Shown: positions 16,455 through 25,953 of the stretch, piece by piece
How the letters are laid out: each line of letters opens with the position of its first letter
Position numbering within the stretch: position 1 is the first letter of the stretch
Assembly (NCBI RefSeq): GCF_004521985.1
Contig: NZ_SBHZ01000008.1
Location: 62,001 to 126,000, forward strand
Source of the DNA: Ectopseudomonas khazarica
GTDB taxonomy: Bacteria; Pseudomonadota; Gammaproteobacteria; Pseudomonadales; Pseudomonadaceae
Direction: 5' to 3'
DNA length: 64,000 nucleotides
Made by a program: the position numbers and the translations under genes
Notes under the pieces: generated by a model
Seen by the model: the letters and a program-made list of their open reading frames with translations, nothing else
The model's database searches: none
What the model was told of the DNA's origin: nothing

Positions 16455-17480
16455 TCACTCCCGGGCGAGCATTCGCGCCAGCGGCTCAGGTGCGTAGAGC
16501 GCGCTCTGGAAGTCCGGCACGTACTCGTACTTCAGCATCCTGCCCAGCTGCAACGACTGAATGTAGGCCGACAGGCTGCCCTGGCTGAGCGTCAGTTTTA
16601 CTGCCGCCGCATCCGAGCTGGAGGCATGGCTCAGCTGCCGGGAAACCGCATAGCCGTAAGCCAGCTCGCCGTCGTGACCGATATTGGTGAAGCTGTTGGT
16701 CACCAGCTCCGGCTCGCTGGAGGGCGCGTCGAGCTTCTGCGCTTCGAAGACCACGTCCGGCTGACCGGTCGCACTGTCGGCAATTTCGAAGATCAGGCTC
16801 TTGTCGGTCTCGCGATAGTCGATGGGCGTCAGCCACTTCGGCAGGTTGTAGCCGACCACCCCGCGTACCCGCGCCAGTTCGGTGTTGACCGGCAGCTTGA
16901 GCACATAGCCCCAGAAGTCCCTGGACAGCGCCTGGCCGGCCAGGCTGATGGGCCCCAGGCTGGAATGCCCGGGCTTGCTGGTGACGATGGACAGCGCAAC
17001 CTCGTTGTAGCTGTCGTTATCGCAGTAGTGATAGGCGTAGGCGGTGAACGCCACCAGTCCCCTGCCCGGCCAGACCTGCAACGGCTGCACCTGTGCCAGC
17101 ACCTCGGCCGGCATCAGCGCGCGCAAGCGCTGCAGATCGGCGGTGAACACTGCCGTCACGCGGCTGTTGCGGTAGTAGAAATTGGGCGAGTAGGACTCGA
17201 AGCCGATGTCCACGCGGGTTTTCGCCAGCCCGCGAAACCAACTGAGGTCGACATCTGGCGCCTCGGCCGCGATGACCGACAGCGGCGGGTTGGAGTGAAA
17301 GCGATCGTAGAGCCCGCCCGCCACCACCGGCACGGTGTGCCCGGCGATGTCGACCGTGGCACTGGGCACGCTGGCATCCTGCGCCCACAGGGGCATGGCG
17401 ACGGCATGGAGAACCATCCCCGTCAGCAGCGCAATGCGCTGGCGTTTCAGGCGTTGTGTAAGCTCGGCAAACTGCTCCAT
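16455..17480 (-). CDS. Exported acetoacetate-decarboxylase-family protein
   Basis: This 341-residue protein has an N-terminal signal region (about 12-33, ALLTGMVLHAVAMPLWAQ) and an acetoacetate-decarboxylase-like domain. In GVVGYNLPKWLTPIDY the lysine after P aligns with the Schiff-base lysine region of ADC enzymes. The ATG at 17480 is chosen because it is followed by a good signal peptide and has GGAT upstream; the frame extends to 17579 across the promoter. Export is unusual for this family and suggests a periplasmic role, perhaps not decarboxylation of acetoacetate itself. It is divergent from the OYE gene and shares matching MerR-type promoters with it. Confidence 0.75.
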   Translation of the reverse strand: MEQFAELTQRLKRQRIALLTGMVLHAVAMPLWAQDASVPSATVDIAGHTVPVVAGGLYDRFHSNPPLSVIAAEAPDVDLSWFRGLAKTRVDIGFESYSPNFYYRNSRVTAVFTADLQRLRALMPAEVLAQVQPLQVWPGRGLVAFTAYAYHYCDNDSYNEVALSIVTSKPGHSSLGPISLAGQALSRDFWGYVLKLPVNTELARVRGVVGYNLPKWLTPIDYRETDKSLIFEIADSATGQPDVVFEAQKLDAPSSEPELVTNSFTNIGHDGELAYGYAVSRQLSHASSSDAAAVKLTLSQGSLSAYIQSLQLGRMLKYEYVPDFQSALYAPEPLARMLARE

Positions 17481-17548
17481 CGTCGTTATCCGCGTTGAGG
17501 AATCGATAAGTCCCCTGCCATCGGAGCGACCTCCGGGCAGACGCGGCA

Positions 17549-17579
17549 ACCCTAAGGTTAAACAGAACTTTAAGGTCAA
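17549..17579 (-). promoter_or_regulatory. MerR-type promoter of the ADC-like gene
   Basis: Read on the minus strand, TTGACC (17579-17574), a 19-bp spacer beginning TTAAAGT and ending AACCT, and TAGGGT (17554-17549) form a long-spacer promoter. The spacer has TTAAA / TTTAA arms. It closely resembles the promoter at 17640-17670. The transcript would start about 60 bp before the ATG at 17480. Confidence 0.65.
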
Positions 17580-17639
17580 GCGGCTCGAACGCTGTTCTTT
17601 CAGGGTTGCAAAAATACTGTTCCGGGATGAAATGGGCCA

Positions 17640-17670
17640 TTGACATTAAAGTGAACTTTAAAGTTAAGGT
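17640..17670 (+). promoter_or_regulatory. MerR-type promoter of the OYE gene
   Basis: TTGACA (17640-17645), a 19-bp spacer and TAAGGT (17665-17670) make a suboptimal long-spacer promoter typical of MerR targets. Inside the spacer is a perfect dyad TTAAAGT-GA-ACTTTAA (17646-17661), centred about where MerR dimers bind. The OYE start codon follows at 17700 with GAGGAAG ahead of it. Confidence 0.72.
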
Positions 17671-17699
17671 CACCTCACGCTCAGCCGAGGAAGCCCCCC

Positions 17700-18965
17700 A
17701 TGAATCTGTTCGACAGTCTCACCCTGCCCAATGGCTCTACCCTTCCCAACCGCATCGCCAAGGCGGCGATGGAAGAAAACATGGCGGACACCGACCATGC
17801 ACCGTCCGAACCGCTGCTGCGCCTGTATGAGGCCTGGGCGGACGGCGGCAGCGGCCTGCTGATCAGCGGCAACGTGATGGTCGACAGACGCGCCATGACC
17901 GGGCCGGGTGGCGTGGTGCTGGAGGATGAGCAGCAGCTGGCCCGCTTCCAGCGCTGGGCCCGCATTGGCCGCGCCAAGGGGGCGCAGTTCTGGCTGCAGA
18001 TCAATCACCCTGGCCGGCAGATGCAGGCCAACCTGGGCCAACCGACCTGGGCGCCCTCGGCGGTGCCGCTGGAGCTGGGCAACCTGTCGAAGCGCTTCGC
18101 CACGCCGCAGGCGATGACCGAGGCGATGATCGAGGACGTGATCGAGCGCTTCGCCCGCACCGCGCGCCTGGCTGAACAGGCGGGTTTCACCGGGGTGGAA
18201 GTTCACGCCGCCCATGGCTACCTGCTCAACCAGTTCCTGTCGCCCCTGACCAACCAGCGCAGTGACCAGTGGGGCGGCTCGCTGGAGAACCGCGCACGCC
18301 TGCTGCTGGAGATCGTCAAGGCAGTGCGCGGCGTGGTCTCACCCGGCTTCGCCGTGGCAGTCAAGCTCAACTCCGCGGACTTCCAGCGCGGCGGCTTCAG
18401 TGCCGACGACGCACAGCAAGTGGTGCGCCTGCTCAACGAGCTGGATGTGGACCTGGTCGAACTGTCCGGCGGCAGCTACGAGGCCCCGGCCATGCAGGGC
18501 CAGACACGCGATGGGCGCACCCTGGCGCGTGAGGCCTACTTCCTCGAATTCGCCCGCGAGATTCGCGCGGTGGCGCACATGCCGATCATGGTCACCGGCG
18601 GTATCCGTCGCGCACCGATCGCCCAGGACGTGCTGGCCAGCGGCATCGAGATGGTCGGCATCGGCACCGCGCTGGCCATCGAGCCGAACCTGCCGCGCGA
18701 CTGGCAACTCGGCCTGGGCAGCGCCCCGCAACTGCCGCCGATCACCTGGAAGAACAAGGTGCTGGCCTCGCTGGCGAACATGGCAGTGGTGAAATACCAG
18801 CTGCACAAGCTCAGCCAGGGCCGGGACAGCCAGCCCGGCGTGTCGCCGTTGTGGGCACTGCTGACGCAGCAGGTGAAGGACATCTTCCGGACTCGCCAGT
18901 ACCGGCGCTGGATGACGCAGCGCGCGGCAGGCCGGGATCAGAACGTCAGCACTTCGCCATCCTGA
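17700..18965 (+). CDS. Old Yellow Enzyme-family NADH:flavin oxidoreductase
   Basis: This 421-residue TIM-barrel flavoprotein has the OYE motifs in order: LPNRIAKAAMEE at the FMN-binding start (about 15-26), QINHPGRQ (about 100-107), EVHAAHGYLLNQFLSP with the substrate-binding His pair (about 167-182), NQRSDQWGGSLENR and a late VTGGIRR phosphate-binding loop (about 299-305). Members reduce activated alkenes with NAD(P)H; those with this extended C terminus often act on enones or dienoyl compounds. It is controlled by a MerR-type promoter shared in design with the divergent ADC-like gene. The pair may detoxify or degrade a keto- or enone-type compound. Confidence 0.87.
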   Translation: MNLFDSLTLPNGSTLPNRIAKAAMEENMADTDHAPSEPLLRLYEAWADGGSGLLISGNVMVDRRAMTGPGGVVLEDEQQLARFQRWARIGRAKGAQFWLQINHPGRQMQANLGQPTWAPSAVPLELGNLSKRFATPQAMTEAMIEDVIERFARTARLAEQAGFTGVEVHAAHGYLLNQFLSPLTNQRSDQWGGSLENRARLLLEIVKAVRGVVSPGFAVAVKLNSADFQRGGFSADDAQQVVRLLNELDVDLVELSGGSYEAPAMQGQTRDGRTLAREAYFLEFAREIRAVAHMPIMVTGGIRRAPIAQDVLASGIEMVGIGTALAIEPNLPRDWQLGLGSAPQLPPITWKNKVLASLANMAVVKYQLHKLSQGRDSQPGVSPLWALLTQQVKDIFRTRQYRRWMTQRAAGRDQNVSTSPS

Positions 18966-19058
18966 GGTATCAGCAGCGCGACCAATCTGCGGCGCCTGTT
19001 CAAGGCGCTGACCGGCTTGACGCCCGCGCAATATCGCCAGCAATACGGGCGTGCCTGA
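18966..19058 (+). pseudogene. Remnant of an AraC-family regulator C terminus
   Basis: Directly after the OYE stop codon, and opening in the same frame position, a 30-residue open segment reads SSATNLRRLFKALTGLTPAQ and then YRQQYGRA before TGA at 19056. This is the end of the second HTH of AraC/GlxA-type regulators (the pattern NLRRxFkxxxGxTPxxYR). No start codon or first HTH is present upstream, where the OYE gene lies, so this is a truncated relic. It suggests that an AraC gene was lost by a deletion joining it to the OYE 3' end. Confidence 0.7.
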
Positions 19059-19097
19059 CCCCGCATGCCACGGCCACGCGCCGGCGCCGAGTGCCCC

Positions 19098-19139
19098 TTG
19101 ACAACGAAAAATCCATTTCGCTCGTTGCATGGGTGCAAC
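19098..19139. promoter_or_regulatory. TTGACA and a GTTGCA/TGCAAC palindrome
   Basis: TTGACA occurs at 19098-19103, and a perfect 6-bp inverted repeat GTTGCA-tggg-TGCAAC at 19124-19139. The block lies between the AraC remnant and the small gene at 19235 and may be an operator for that gene or a leftover of the deleted regulator locus. No convincing -10 box accompanies it. Confidence 0.35.
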
Positions 19140-19234
19140 AGTCCTTTGCCAGATCGGCGGTTTAATTAGCTTGCTAACGAAGCGTATAAACGGAATGCGA
19201 CATTTCGCCGCATCCGTATTTCGAGGAGACAAGC

Positions 19235-19408
19235 ATGAACGTGATCGTGCACGAGCGTGACAGCGAACATCTTTCCCGTGAAGCCCGCGCCATGGGAGCC
19301 GTGGTCTGGGATGTGATCCAGAATGGAGAGCTGGTCGGCATCTTCCCCTCGCAGGACGAAGCCGACGCCTACCGCAGATCGCTGGAAGAGGCACAGCCAC
19401 AAGGATGA
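19235..19408 (+). CDS. 57-residue conserved-looking small protein
   Basis: This short gene has a strong ribosome-binding site (GAGGAG about 8 bp before the ATG). It encodes a 57-residue protein starting MNVIVHERDSEHLSREARAM, continuing VVWDVIQNGELVGIFPSQDE and ending AYRRSLEEAQPQG. The middle looks like a small beta-hairpin (WDVIQNGELVGIF) followed by a helix, a layout seen in small DUF-type Pseudomonas proteins that help nothing yet known. I do not recognise the family. The gene stands alone between the AraC remnant and a long hairpin at 19416, which may end its transcript. Confidence 0.65.
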   Translation: MNVIVHERDSEHLSREARAMGAVVWDVIQNGELVGIFPSQDEADAYRRSLEEAQPQG

Positions 19409-19415
19409 TCCGAGA

Positions 19416-19446
19416 CTGCTGCCGTTTTCGTGAAAAACGGCAGCAG
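19416..19446. terminator. Long perfect hairpin after the small gene
   Basis: A 13-bp perfect stem CTGCTGCCGTTTT (19416-19428) / AAAACGGCAGCAG (19434-19446) has a 5-nt loop and starts 8 bp after the stop at 19408. There is no T-run after it on the plus strand; it is probably a transcript terminator or end stabiliser. Confidence 0.6.
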
Positions 19447-19787
19447 CCTTCCCGCTTTGCAGCGCCCTTGTCGGCCCTGATCCGAAACCTCGGGCCCTTC
19501 CGCGCCTGGCGACAGCCACCTACGGCACGACCGCCCATCCGATTTCCGCCCCCAGCGCAGCCCTCTCGTCCGGGCGCGTCGCCCCTCGCCAAACCCTGGC
19601 CAGTCCGACGCCAAACGCCCTGAATCTCGCAGTTGCCACGGAGCAGCCAATCCGCCGCGGCACCGCCAGCGTCGGGCCCTCCCTGCACCGGCTGACTATC
19701 TGCCATGAACCACGGCGCAAACGCCCTGCACATGTCACGAACTGGTCTAGTCTCACCCTCAGGAAAGTGGAGTTCCGGAGCTATTGC
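19447..19787. other. 341-bp non-coding gap before the c-di-GMP operon
   Basis: I see no gene with a supported start here. Short frames on both strands are proline- or arginine-rich with no ribosome-binding site and look like GC-rich noise. The segment must hold the promoter of the operon beginning at 19788, but no clear -10/-35 pair stands out. GGAG at 19777-19780 is the ribosome-binding site of that gene. Confidence 0.5.
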
Positions 19788-21488
19788 ATGTCTGAAAACA
19801 GGTTCGACCCGTCTCCCGTCATTCTCATCGTCGATGACCAGTCCAGCGACATCAGAATCCTGCAAGAGGCGGTCGGTGAGCTGGCGCAGGTGCATATCGC
19901 TCATGACGGACGCATGGCGCTGGAGGTCGCACGGTTCTGTCGGCCCGATGTGGTCCTGCTGGATATCGAGATGCCCGGCATGAGCGGTTTCGAGCTGTGC
20001 CGCCTGATCAAGGCCGACGCCAAGCTGTGCGATGCCGCCATCCTGTTCGTCACCGCGCACACCCAGACGGAGAATGAAGTGGCGGCGCTGGAGCAAGGCG
20101 CCATCGACTTCATCCAGAAACCGCTGAGCATTCCCGTGGTGCGCGCCCATGTCCGTGCGCACCTCAACCTGCGGACGGAAGCCAAGCGGCTGGCCTACTT
20201 CGACGCGCTGACCAACCTGCCCAATCGCATGCTGCTGCGCGACCGCGCCGAGCAGATGCTGCAGAAAGCGCGGCGCAGCGGCAGCCGCCTCGCCCTGCTG
20301 TTGCTGGACCTGGACAACTTCAAGGGCATCAACGACACCCTGGGCCACTCGACGGGCGACCTGATTCTCAAGGAGGTCAGCGCACGCCTGACCGAGGTAT
20401 CACGCAACCTCGACACCGTCAGCCGCCAGGGCGGTGATGAGTTCGTCATCCTGGTGACCGATATCCAGCGCTCGGAGGTGATCAGCGACTACGTGGAGCG
20501 CTTGCTGGAAGTCATCGCGATGCCGATGAACATCGCCGGCAGTCGCTTCGACCTGTCCGCCTGCATCGGCGTGAGCGTGTTCCCGGATGACGGCGACGAC
20601 CTCGAATCCCTCTATCGCCAGGCCGATGCCGCGATGTACCAGGCCAAGCAGGAGGGTCGCAACCGCTATCGCTTCTTCTCCCAGAGCATCGAGAGCGATG
20701 CCAGAGCCCGCCACCTGCTCGAAAGCCACATGCGCAGCGCGCTGGAGTCGGGGGTCTTCGAAGTCTTTTACCAGCTTCGTTTCGATGTCAGTCGTCAGCA
20801 GAGTTGCGGCATGGAGGCGCTGATCCGCTGGCGCCGAGCCGACGGCGAACTGGTCTCCCCTGCCGAGTTCATCCCGCTGGCGGAAGAAACCGGCCTGATC
20901 GTACCGATGGGCAAGCAGGTCCTCCACCAGGCCTGCCACGACGCCAAGCTGCTGCTCGACCAGGGCAAGCGCCTGTGCGTCGGGGTCAACATCTCGGTGG
21001 TGCAGTTCCGCGAGGAGTCCTTCCTCGACATGATCAAGGAAGTGCTCAACGACACCGGCCTGCCAGCGGAACTGCTGGAACTGGAGATCACCGAAGGGGT
21101 GCTGGCGCGCGACATGGACCAGACCCGGGCCCTGCTCGACGAGCTCAAGCACATGGGCGTGCGCATCGCCATCGACGACTTCGGCACCGGCTATTCGAGC
21201 CTGTCCTACCTCAAGCGCCTGCCGATCGATGTGCTGAAGATCGATCAGAGCTTCGTGCGCGACATGCTGACGGATCGCAGCGATGCTGCGATCATCGAGG
21301 CCATCGTGCGCATGGGCCAGGCACTGGACCTGGAGCTGGTCGCCGAGGGCGTGGAGTGCAGCGAACAGTCGCAGCAACTGCTCGCACTGGGCTGCGAGTT
21401 GATGCAGGGTTACCTCTACTGCCGCCCCATGCCCTTCGAGCAACTGCGCAAGAACCTGGATCTGCTGCCAGCACTCGAGCACAACTGA
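19788..21488 (+). CDS. Response regulator with GGDEF and EAL domains
   Basis: This 566-residue protein has a receiver domain (about 11-130) with phosphoacceptor D59 in VVLLDIEMPG. A GGDEF diguanylate-cyclase domain follows (about 145-300) with intact GGDEF at 215-219 and an inhibitory I-site RNLD five residues before it. A C-terminal EAL phosphodiesterase domain (about 315-560) has EAL at 343-345, DDFGTGYSSLSYLKRLP and AEGVE. Both catalytic signatures look intact, so synthesis and breakdown of c-di-GMP are both possible. The ATG at 19788 has GGAG 7 bp upstream. It leads a three-gene operon with a hybrid kinase and a second receiver-cyclase, likely partners in phosphotransfer. Confidence 0.92.
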   Translation: MSENRFDPSPVILIVDDQSSDIRILQEAVGELAQVHIAHDGRMALEVARFCRPDVVLLDIEMPGMSGFELCRLIKADAKLCDAAILFVTAHTQTENEVAALEQGAIDFIQKPLSIPVVRAHVRAHLNLRTEAKRLAYFDALTNLPNRMLLRDRAEQMLQKARRSGSRLALLLLDLDNFKGINDTLGHSTGDLILKEVSARLTEVSRNLDTVSRQGGDEFVILVTDIQRSEVISDYVERLLEVIAMPMNIAGSRFDLSACIGVSVFPDDGDDLESLYRQADAAMYQAKQEGRNRYRFFSQSIESDARARHLLESHMRSALESGVFEVFYQLRFDVSRQQSCGMEALIRWRRADGELVSPAEFIPLAEETGLIVPMGKQVLHQACHDAKLLLDQGKRLCVGVNISVVQFREESFLDMIKEVLNDTGLPAELLELEITEGVLARDMDQTRALLDELKHMGVRIAIDDFGTGYSSLSYLKRLPIDVLKIDQSFVRDMLTDRSDAAIIEAIVRMGQALDLELVAEGVECSEQSQQLLALGCELMQGYLYCRPMPFEQLRKNLDLLPALEHN

Positions 21489-21515
21489 TCACCTCGCAGA
21501 AAAGAAGAAACCACA

Positions 21516-24500
21516 TTGAGACTGATCGTCCTGCTGACTTTCGCAACGGGCATGGCCGCTACCGCGCTGGTGGCCGGTTGGGTGCATCAGGCCAACGAAA
21601 AACAGGCCCGCGATGAACTCGCCAAAGCCACGGAGCGCGCCGCGGATGTCGTCACCAAGCGCATCGAGCTCTATCAGTACGGCCTGCGCGGGGCACGCGG
21701 AGCCGTGCTGGCCAGCGGTGACGGCGGCATCACCCGCAAACGCTTCCTCAGCTACAGCAAGACGCGCGACGTCGACCGCGAGTTTCCCGGCGCCCGTGGT
21801 TTCGGCTTCATCCGGCGGGTGCCGGCAGCGGAACAGGAGCGCTTCATCGCCCAGGCCCGCGCCGACGACATGCCCGGTTTCGAGATTCGCCAGCTGACGC
21901 CACACGATGGCGAGCGCTTCATCATCCAGTACATCGAGCCGGTCGAGCAGAATCTCCCCGCCGTCGGCCTGGACATCGCCTCGGAAAACAACCGCCGCAG
22001 CGCAGCGCTCGCCGCACTGACCAGCGGCGAGGTGCGTATCACCGGGCCCATCACCCTGGTGCAGGCGACCGGCAATCCCCTGCAATCCTTCCTTATCCTG
22101 CTGCCGATCTATCGCGGTGCCGTCACCCCGGACAGCGTCGAGGAACGCATGGCCAAGGGCATCGGCTGGAGCTACGCCCCGCTGCTGACCGAAGAGGTCC
22201 TGCAAGGCCTGAAACTGAGTAACGACGGCTTGCAGTTGCAACTGAGCGACGTCACCGACGCCGGGCATGTCGTCGATTTCTACGCCAGCGAAGCCAGCGA
22301 CGGTGCCCCTGTCATCGCTCGGCATGCGGTATCACGGCATATCTACGGGCGCGACTGGCAGGTCGAACTGCTGGCCCACCCCGGTTTCGTCGCCGGCCTG
22401 CACCAGGCCTCGCCGCGCCTGGTGATGCTGGTCGGCAGCCTGGTCAGCCTGCTGCTGGCGAGCCTCGCCGGCGTGCTGCTGGTCAATCGCCAGCGCCATC
22501 GGCAGATCCTCGCCGAACAGGCACGCTCCGCCGCGATCGTGGAAAGCTCCAGCGACGGCATCATCGGTCAGTCACTCGATGGCACGGTGATCAGCTGGAA
22601 CCACGGCGCAGAACGGATCTTCGGCTACACCGCGCACGAGGCCATCGGCCATACGCTGATCGAACTGATCGTGCCCGAAGCCCTTTTTCAGGAAGAACGA
22701 AACATCCTCGCCAACGTTGCGGCCAGCAAGCCGATCGGCAACTTCGATACCCAGCGGCATCGCAAGGACGGCAGCCTGGTGGACGTTTCCGCTTCGATCT
22801 CCCCGCTGATCGATGCCAGTGGCGTATTGACCGGCCTGTCGAAGACCGTGCGCGACATCTCGGCGCAGAAAGCCGCCGAGGCACGCATTCTCGAACTCAA
22901 CGCCAGCCTCGAAGAACAGGTGGGCAAACGCACCCAGGAGCTGAGCGAGCTCAACCTGCTGCTGAACAACGTACTGGAGTCGGCCTCCGAGGTGTCGATC
23001 ATCGCCACCGACCTGGAAGGCACCATCCGCGTGTTCAATCGCGGCGCGGAACGCCTGCTGGGCTACAGCGCCGAGGAGATGATCGGCAAGCAGAAGCCGG
23101 CGGTGTTCCACCTGCCCGAGGAGGTGGAGGCGCGCAGCCGCGAACTGAGCGAGGAATACGGCCAGCCGATCAGCGGTTTTCGCGTCTTCGTGCACAAGTC
23201 GGAGCTGGAGGGCGCGGAGAGCCGCGAGTGGTCCTATATCCGCAAGGACGGTTCCAGGCTTGCCGTGACGCTGATGGTGACCGCCATGCGCGACACCAGC
23301 GGACAGCTGACCGGCTACCTGGGCATCGCGCTCGACCTCTCCGAAGAACAGCGGCTGCGCCGCGAAGCGCTCGCCGCGCGGGATCAGGTGGCCATGGCAG
23401 CCGAGGTGGCCGAGCTGGGCATCTGGTCCTGGATCCCGGGCGATGACCAGCTGCAGTGGAACGAGCGGATGTTCGAGCTCTACGACTACCCACTGTCGCA
23501 GCGCGAGCAAGGCCTCAGCTATGGGCACTGGCAGGCACGCATCCACCCGGAGGATCGCGCCGCCATGGAGGCCAGCCTGCAGGAGGCCCTCGCCCGGGTT
23601 TCGACCTTCGACGTGGTGTTCCGCATCGTCAGGCCCGATGGCCAGGTGTTGCATATCCAGGCCGGCGCCCACGTCGAGTACGACGCCATGGGCCGGCCGG
23701 CGAAGGTGACGGGTATCAACCGCGACATCACCGCCCAACTGCAGCTCGAATCACGTCTGCGCCACGCCAAGGAACAGGCCGATGCCGCCAGCGCGGCGAA
23801 AAGCGCCTTCCTGGCCAACATGAGCCACGAGATTCGCACGCCCATGAACGCGGTACTGGGCATGCTGCAGCTGGTGCAGGCGACCGAACTCAACCCGCGC
23901 CAGCTCGACTACATCCTCAAGGCCCAGGGAGCGGCTCACTCGCTGCTGGGCCTGCTCAACGACATTCTCGATTACTCGAAGATCGAGGTCGGCAAGCTGC
24001 AGCTGGACCTCCACGACTTCGAGCTGGAACCCATGCTCAGCGACCTGGCGGTGGTACTGGCCGGCAATCAGGGCGACAAGGACATCGAGGTGATGTTCGA
24101 TGTCGACACCTCGCTGCCGGACGTGCTCTGCGGCGACAGCCTGCGCCTGCAGCAGGTCCTGATCAACCTGTCCGGCAATGCGCTGAAGTTCACCGAATCC
24201 GGCCAGGTGGTCGTCAGCCTGCATCAGGTGGCGCGTTCGCCGCACCAGGTGCGCCTGCGGATCGCCGTCAGCGACACCGGCATCGGCATCAGCGAGGCGC
24301 AGCTGCAGCGCATCTTCGACGGTTTCACCCAGGCCGAGGCATCGACTACCCGGCGCTACGGCGGCACCGGGCTGGGCCTGGTGATCTGCAAGCGCCTGGT
24401 GGAGCTGATGGGCGGCGAGCTGCAGGTGGAGAGCCGCCAGGGTGAAGGCAGCCGCTTCTGGTTCGAGATCGAGCTTGGCATTGGCGCGCAGGCGAATCTG

Positions 24501-25952
24501 CTGGCCGAGCCGGCGGACCGGTCGGAGAGCCTGCGCCTGCTGATCGTCGATGACAACGCGCTGGCCCGGCAATTGTTGCAGCAGACGGCGCACAGCCTGG
24601 GCTGGCTGGCCGACACTGCGGTCGGTGGCCAGGAGGCGCTGGACCAGGTGCAGCGGGCCGAGCCGCCCTACGACATCGTGCTGATGGACTGGCGCATGCC
24701 GGGCATGGACGGCCTGGAAGCGGCCCAGCGCCTGCGGGCACAGGGGCGGAACGAGCGCACACCGCCCACGGTGATCATGATCACCGCCCATGGCCGCGAG
24801 GTCCTGGCCGATCGCTACAGCGAGGCCGACGCCCCGTTCGCCGGCTTCCTCACCAAACCGGTGACCCCACGCCAGCTGATCGCCAGCATCCTCAGCGCAC
24901 GTCACGGCGACAGTCGCGCCCTGCCCGTTCCGGGCTACAAGCTGGGCCAGCGCCTGCAGGGCCTGCGCCTGCTGGTGGTCGAGGACAACGCCCTCAACCG
25001 TCAGGTGGCGCGTGAACTGCTGATCGGCGAAGGTGCCGAGGTCAGCCTGGCGGAAGGTGGTCTGCAGGGTGTCGAACTGGCGCTGGGCAGCGAGCCGCCA
25101 TTCGACGCCATTCTCATGGACATCCAGATGCCCGATATCGACGGGCTGGAGGCGACGCGACGCATCCGCCAGCAATCGGGGCAGCCGGCACAACCCATCA
25201 TCGCCATGACCGCCAACGCGTCGAACAGCGACCGCGACTCCTGCCTTGCGGCCGGGATGAACGACCATGTGGGCAAGCCCATCGACATCGAAAAGCTGGT
25301 CGCCGTGATCCGCACCTGGTGCGGCCTCGACGACGCTGCCGCGAGCGACCCGCAGCCGCCGGGCAAAGTGGAAGGTGCCGAAGCCATCCTCAAGCGCTTC
25401 GGCGGCAACCTGAACCTGCTGCGCTCGATGCTGGTCCTGCTCCCGGACGAACTGAACAAGCAGCTGACGCAACTGGAGGCGCACCGGCAGGCACGTGATC
25501 TGCCGGCCATGCTCAAGGACCTGCATACCCTCAAGGGCACTTCCGGCACCATGGGCGCCATGGAACTGTCCGCCCGATTCGCCGAGCTGGAACGGCGTTT
25601 CGCCCAGACCCCGGACAGCGCCTATGGCGACGATGACTGGCTGAGCGAGCTCAAGCAGTCGCTGCAGGAGAGCCACGCCCGTCTGCAGGCGATGTTCGCC
25701 ATCCCCGAGGAGCCGACCAGCCCAGCCGCGCCAGCAACCACTGGATTGTGGACGCAGGAGGTGGAAGCGCTTAAGGTACAACTTGATACGGGCAACCTTG
25801 CAGCGCTGGAGACCGTGCAGGCACTCGCTGCCCATGCACCGCAACATCTCGACAGCCTGTTCGATGCGCTGCGTCAGGCCGTGACCTCCCTTGACTTCGA
25901 GCGAGCCAAGCGATTGCTTCAAGATTTACAGCACTCTGCCATAGGGGATTGA
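21516..25952 (+). CDS. CHASE-PAS hybrid histidine kinase with two receivers and Hpt
   Basis: This 1478-residue inner-membrane sensor starts at TTG (21516). Two hydrophobic helices (about 1-20 and 298-330) flank a periplasmic CHASE-type domain. Three PAS units follow (about 345-470, 490-610 and 625-740). HisKA has phosphorylatable H771 ([11 protein letters not shown]) and is followed by an HATPase with ALKFTESGQ and GTGLGL. Receiver 1 has D1058 (MDWRMPG) and receiver 2 has D1202 (MDIQMPD). The Hpt domain has H1337 ([11 protein letters not shown]). This is a full tripartite phosphorelay, resembling BarA-type kinases but with CHASE input. It probably phosphorylates the flanking receiver-cyclase proteins. 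No ATG is suitably placed near the first helix. Confidence 0.93.
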   Translation: MRLIVLLTFATGMAATALVAGWVHQANEKQARDELAKATERAADVVTKRIELYQYGLRGARGAVLASGDGGITRKRFLSYSKTRDVDREFPGARGFGFIRRVPAAEQERFIAQARADDMPGFEIRQLTPHDGERFIIQYIEPVEQNLPAVGLDIASENNRRSAALAALTSGEVRITGPITLVQATGNPLQSFLILLPIYRGAVTPDSVEERMAKGIGWSYAPLLTEEVLQGLKLSNDGLQLQLSDVTDAGHVVDFYASEASDGAPVIARHAVSRHIYGRDWQVELLAHPGFVAGLHQASPRLVMLVGSLVSLLLASLAGVLLVNRQRHRQILAEQARSAAIVESSSDGIIGQSLDGTVISWNHGAERIFGYTAHEAIGHTLIELIVPEALFQEERNILANVAASKPIGNFDTQRHRKDGSLVDVSASISPLIDASGVLTGLSKTVRDISAQKAAEARILELNASLEEQVGKRTQELSELNLLLNNVLESASEVSIIATDLEGTIRVFNRGAERLLGYSAEEMIGKQKPAVFHLPEEVEARSRELSEEYGQPISGFRVFVHKSELEGAESREWSYIRKDGSRLAVTLMVTAMRDTSGQLTGYLGIALDLSEEQRLRREALAARDQVAMAAEVAELGIWSWIPGDDQLQWNERMFELYDYPLSQREQGLSYGHWQARIHPEDRAAMEASLQEALARVSTFDVVFRIVRPDGQVLHIQAGAHVEYDAMGRPAKVTGINRDITAQLQLESRLRHAKEQADAASAAKSAFLANMSHEIRTPMNAVLGMLQLVQATELNPRQLDYILKAQGAAHSLLGLLNDILDYSKIEVGKLQLDLHDFELEPMLSDLAVVLAGNQGDKDIEVMFDVDTSLPDVLCGDSLRLQQVLINLSGNALKFTESGQVVVSLHQVARSPHQVRLRIAVSDTGIGISEAQLQRIFDGFTQAEASTTRRYGGTGLGLVICKRLVELMGGELQVESRQGEGSRFWFEIELGIGAQANLLAEPADRSESLRLLIVDDNALARQLLQQTAHSLGWLADTAVGGQEALDQVQRAEPPYDIVLMDWRMPGMDGLEAAQRLRAQGRNERTPPTVIMITAHGREVLADRYSEADAPFAGFLTKPVTPRQLIASILSARHGDSRALPVPGYKLGQRLQGLRLLVVEDNALNRQVARELLIGEGAEVSLAEGGLQGVELALGSEPPFDAILMDIQMPDIDGLEATRRIRQQSGQPAQPIIAMTANASNSDRDSCLAAGMNDHVGKPIDIEKLVAVIRTWCGLDDAAASDPQPPGKVEGAEAILKRFGGNLNLLRSMLVLLPDELNKQLTQLEAHRQARDLPAMLKDLHTLKGTSGTMGAMELSARFAELERRFAQTPDSAYGDDDWLSELKQSLQESHARLQAMFAIPEEPTSPAAPATTGLWTQEVEALKVQLDTGNLAALETVQALAAHAPQHLDSLFDALRQAVTSLDFERAKRLLQDLQHSAIGD

Positions 25953-25953
25953 T

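Noticed and set aside
23751..25922. A 723-residue minus-strand frame opposite the hybrid kinase
   Set aside because: The kinase has every expected domain and residue, and the opposite frame has none and biased composition.
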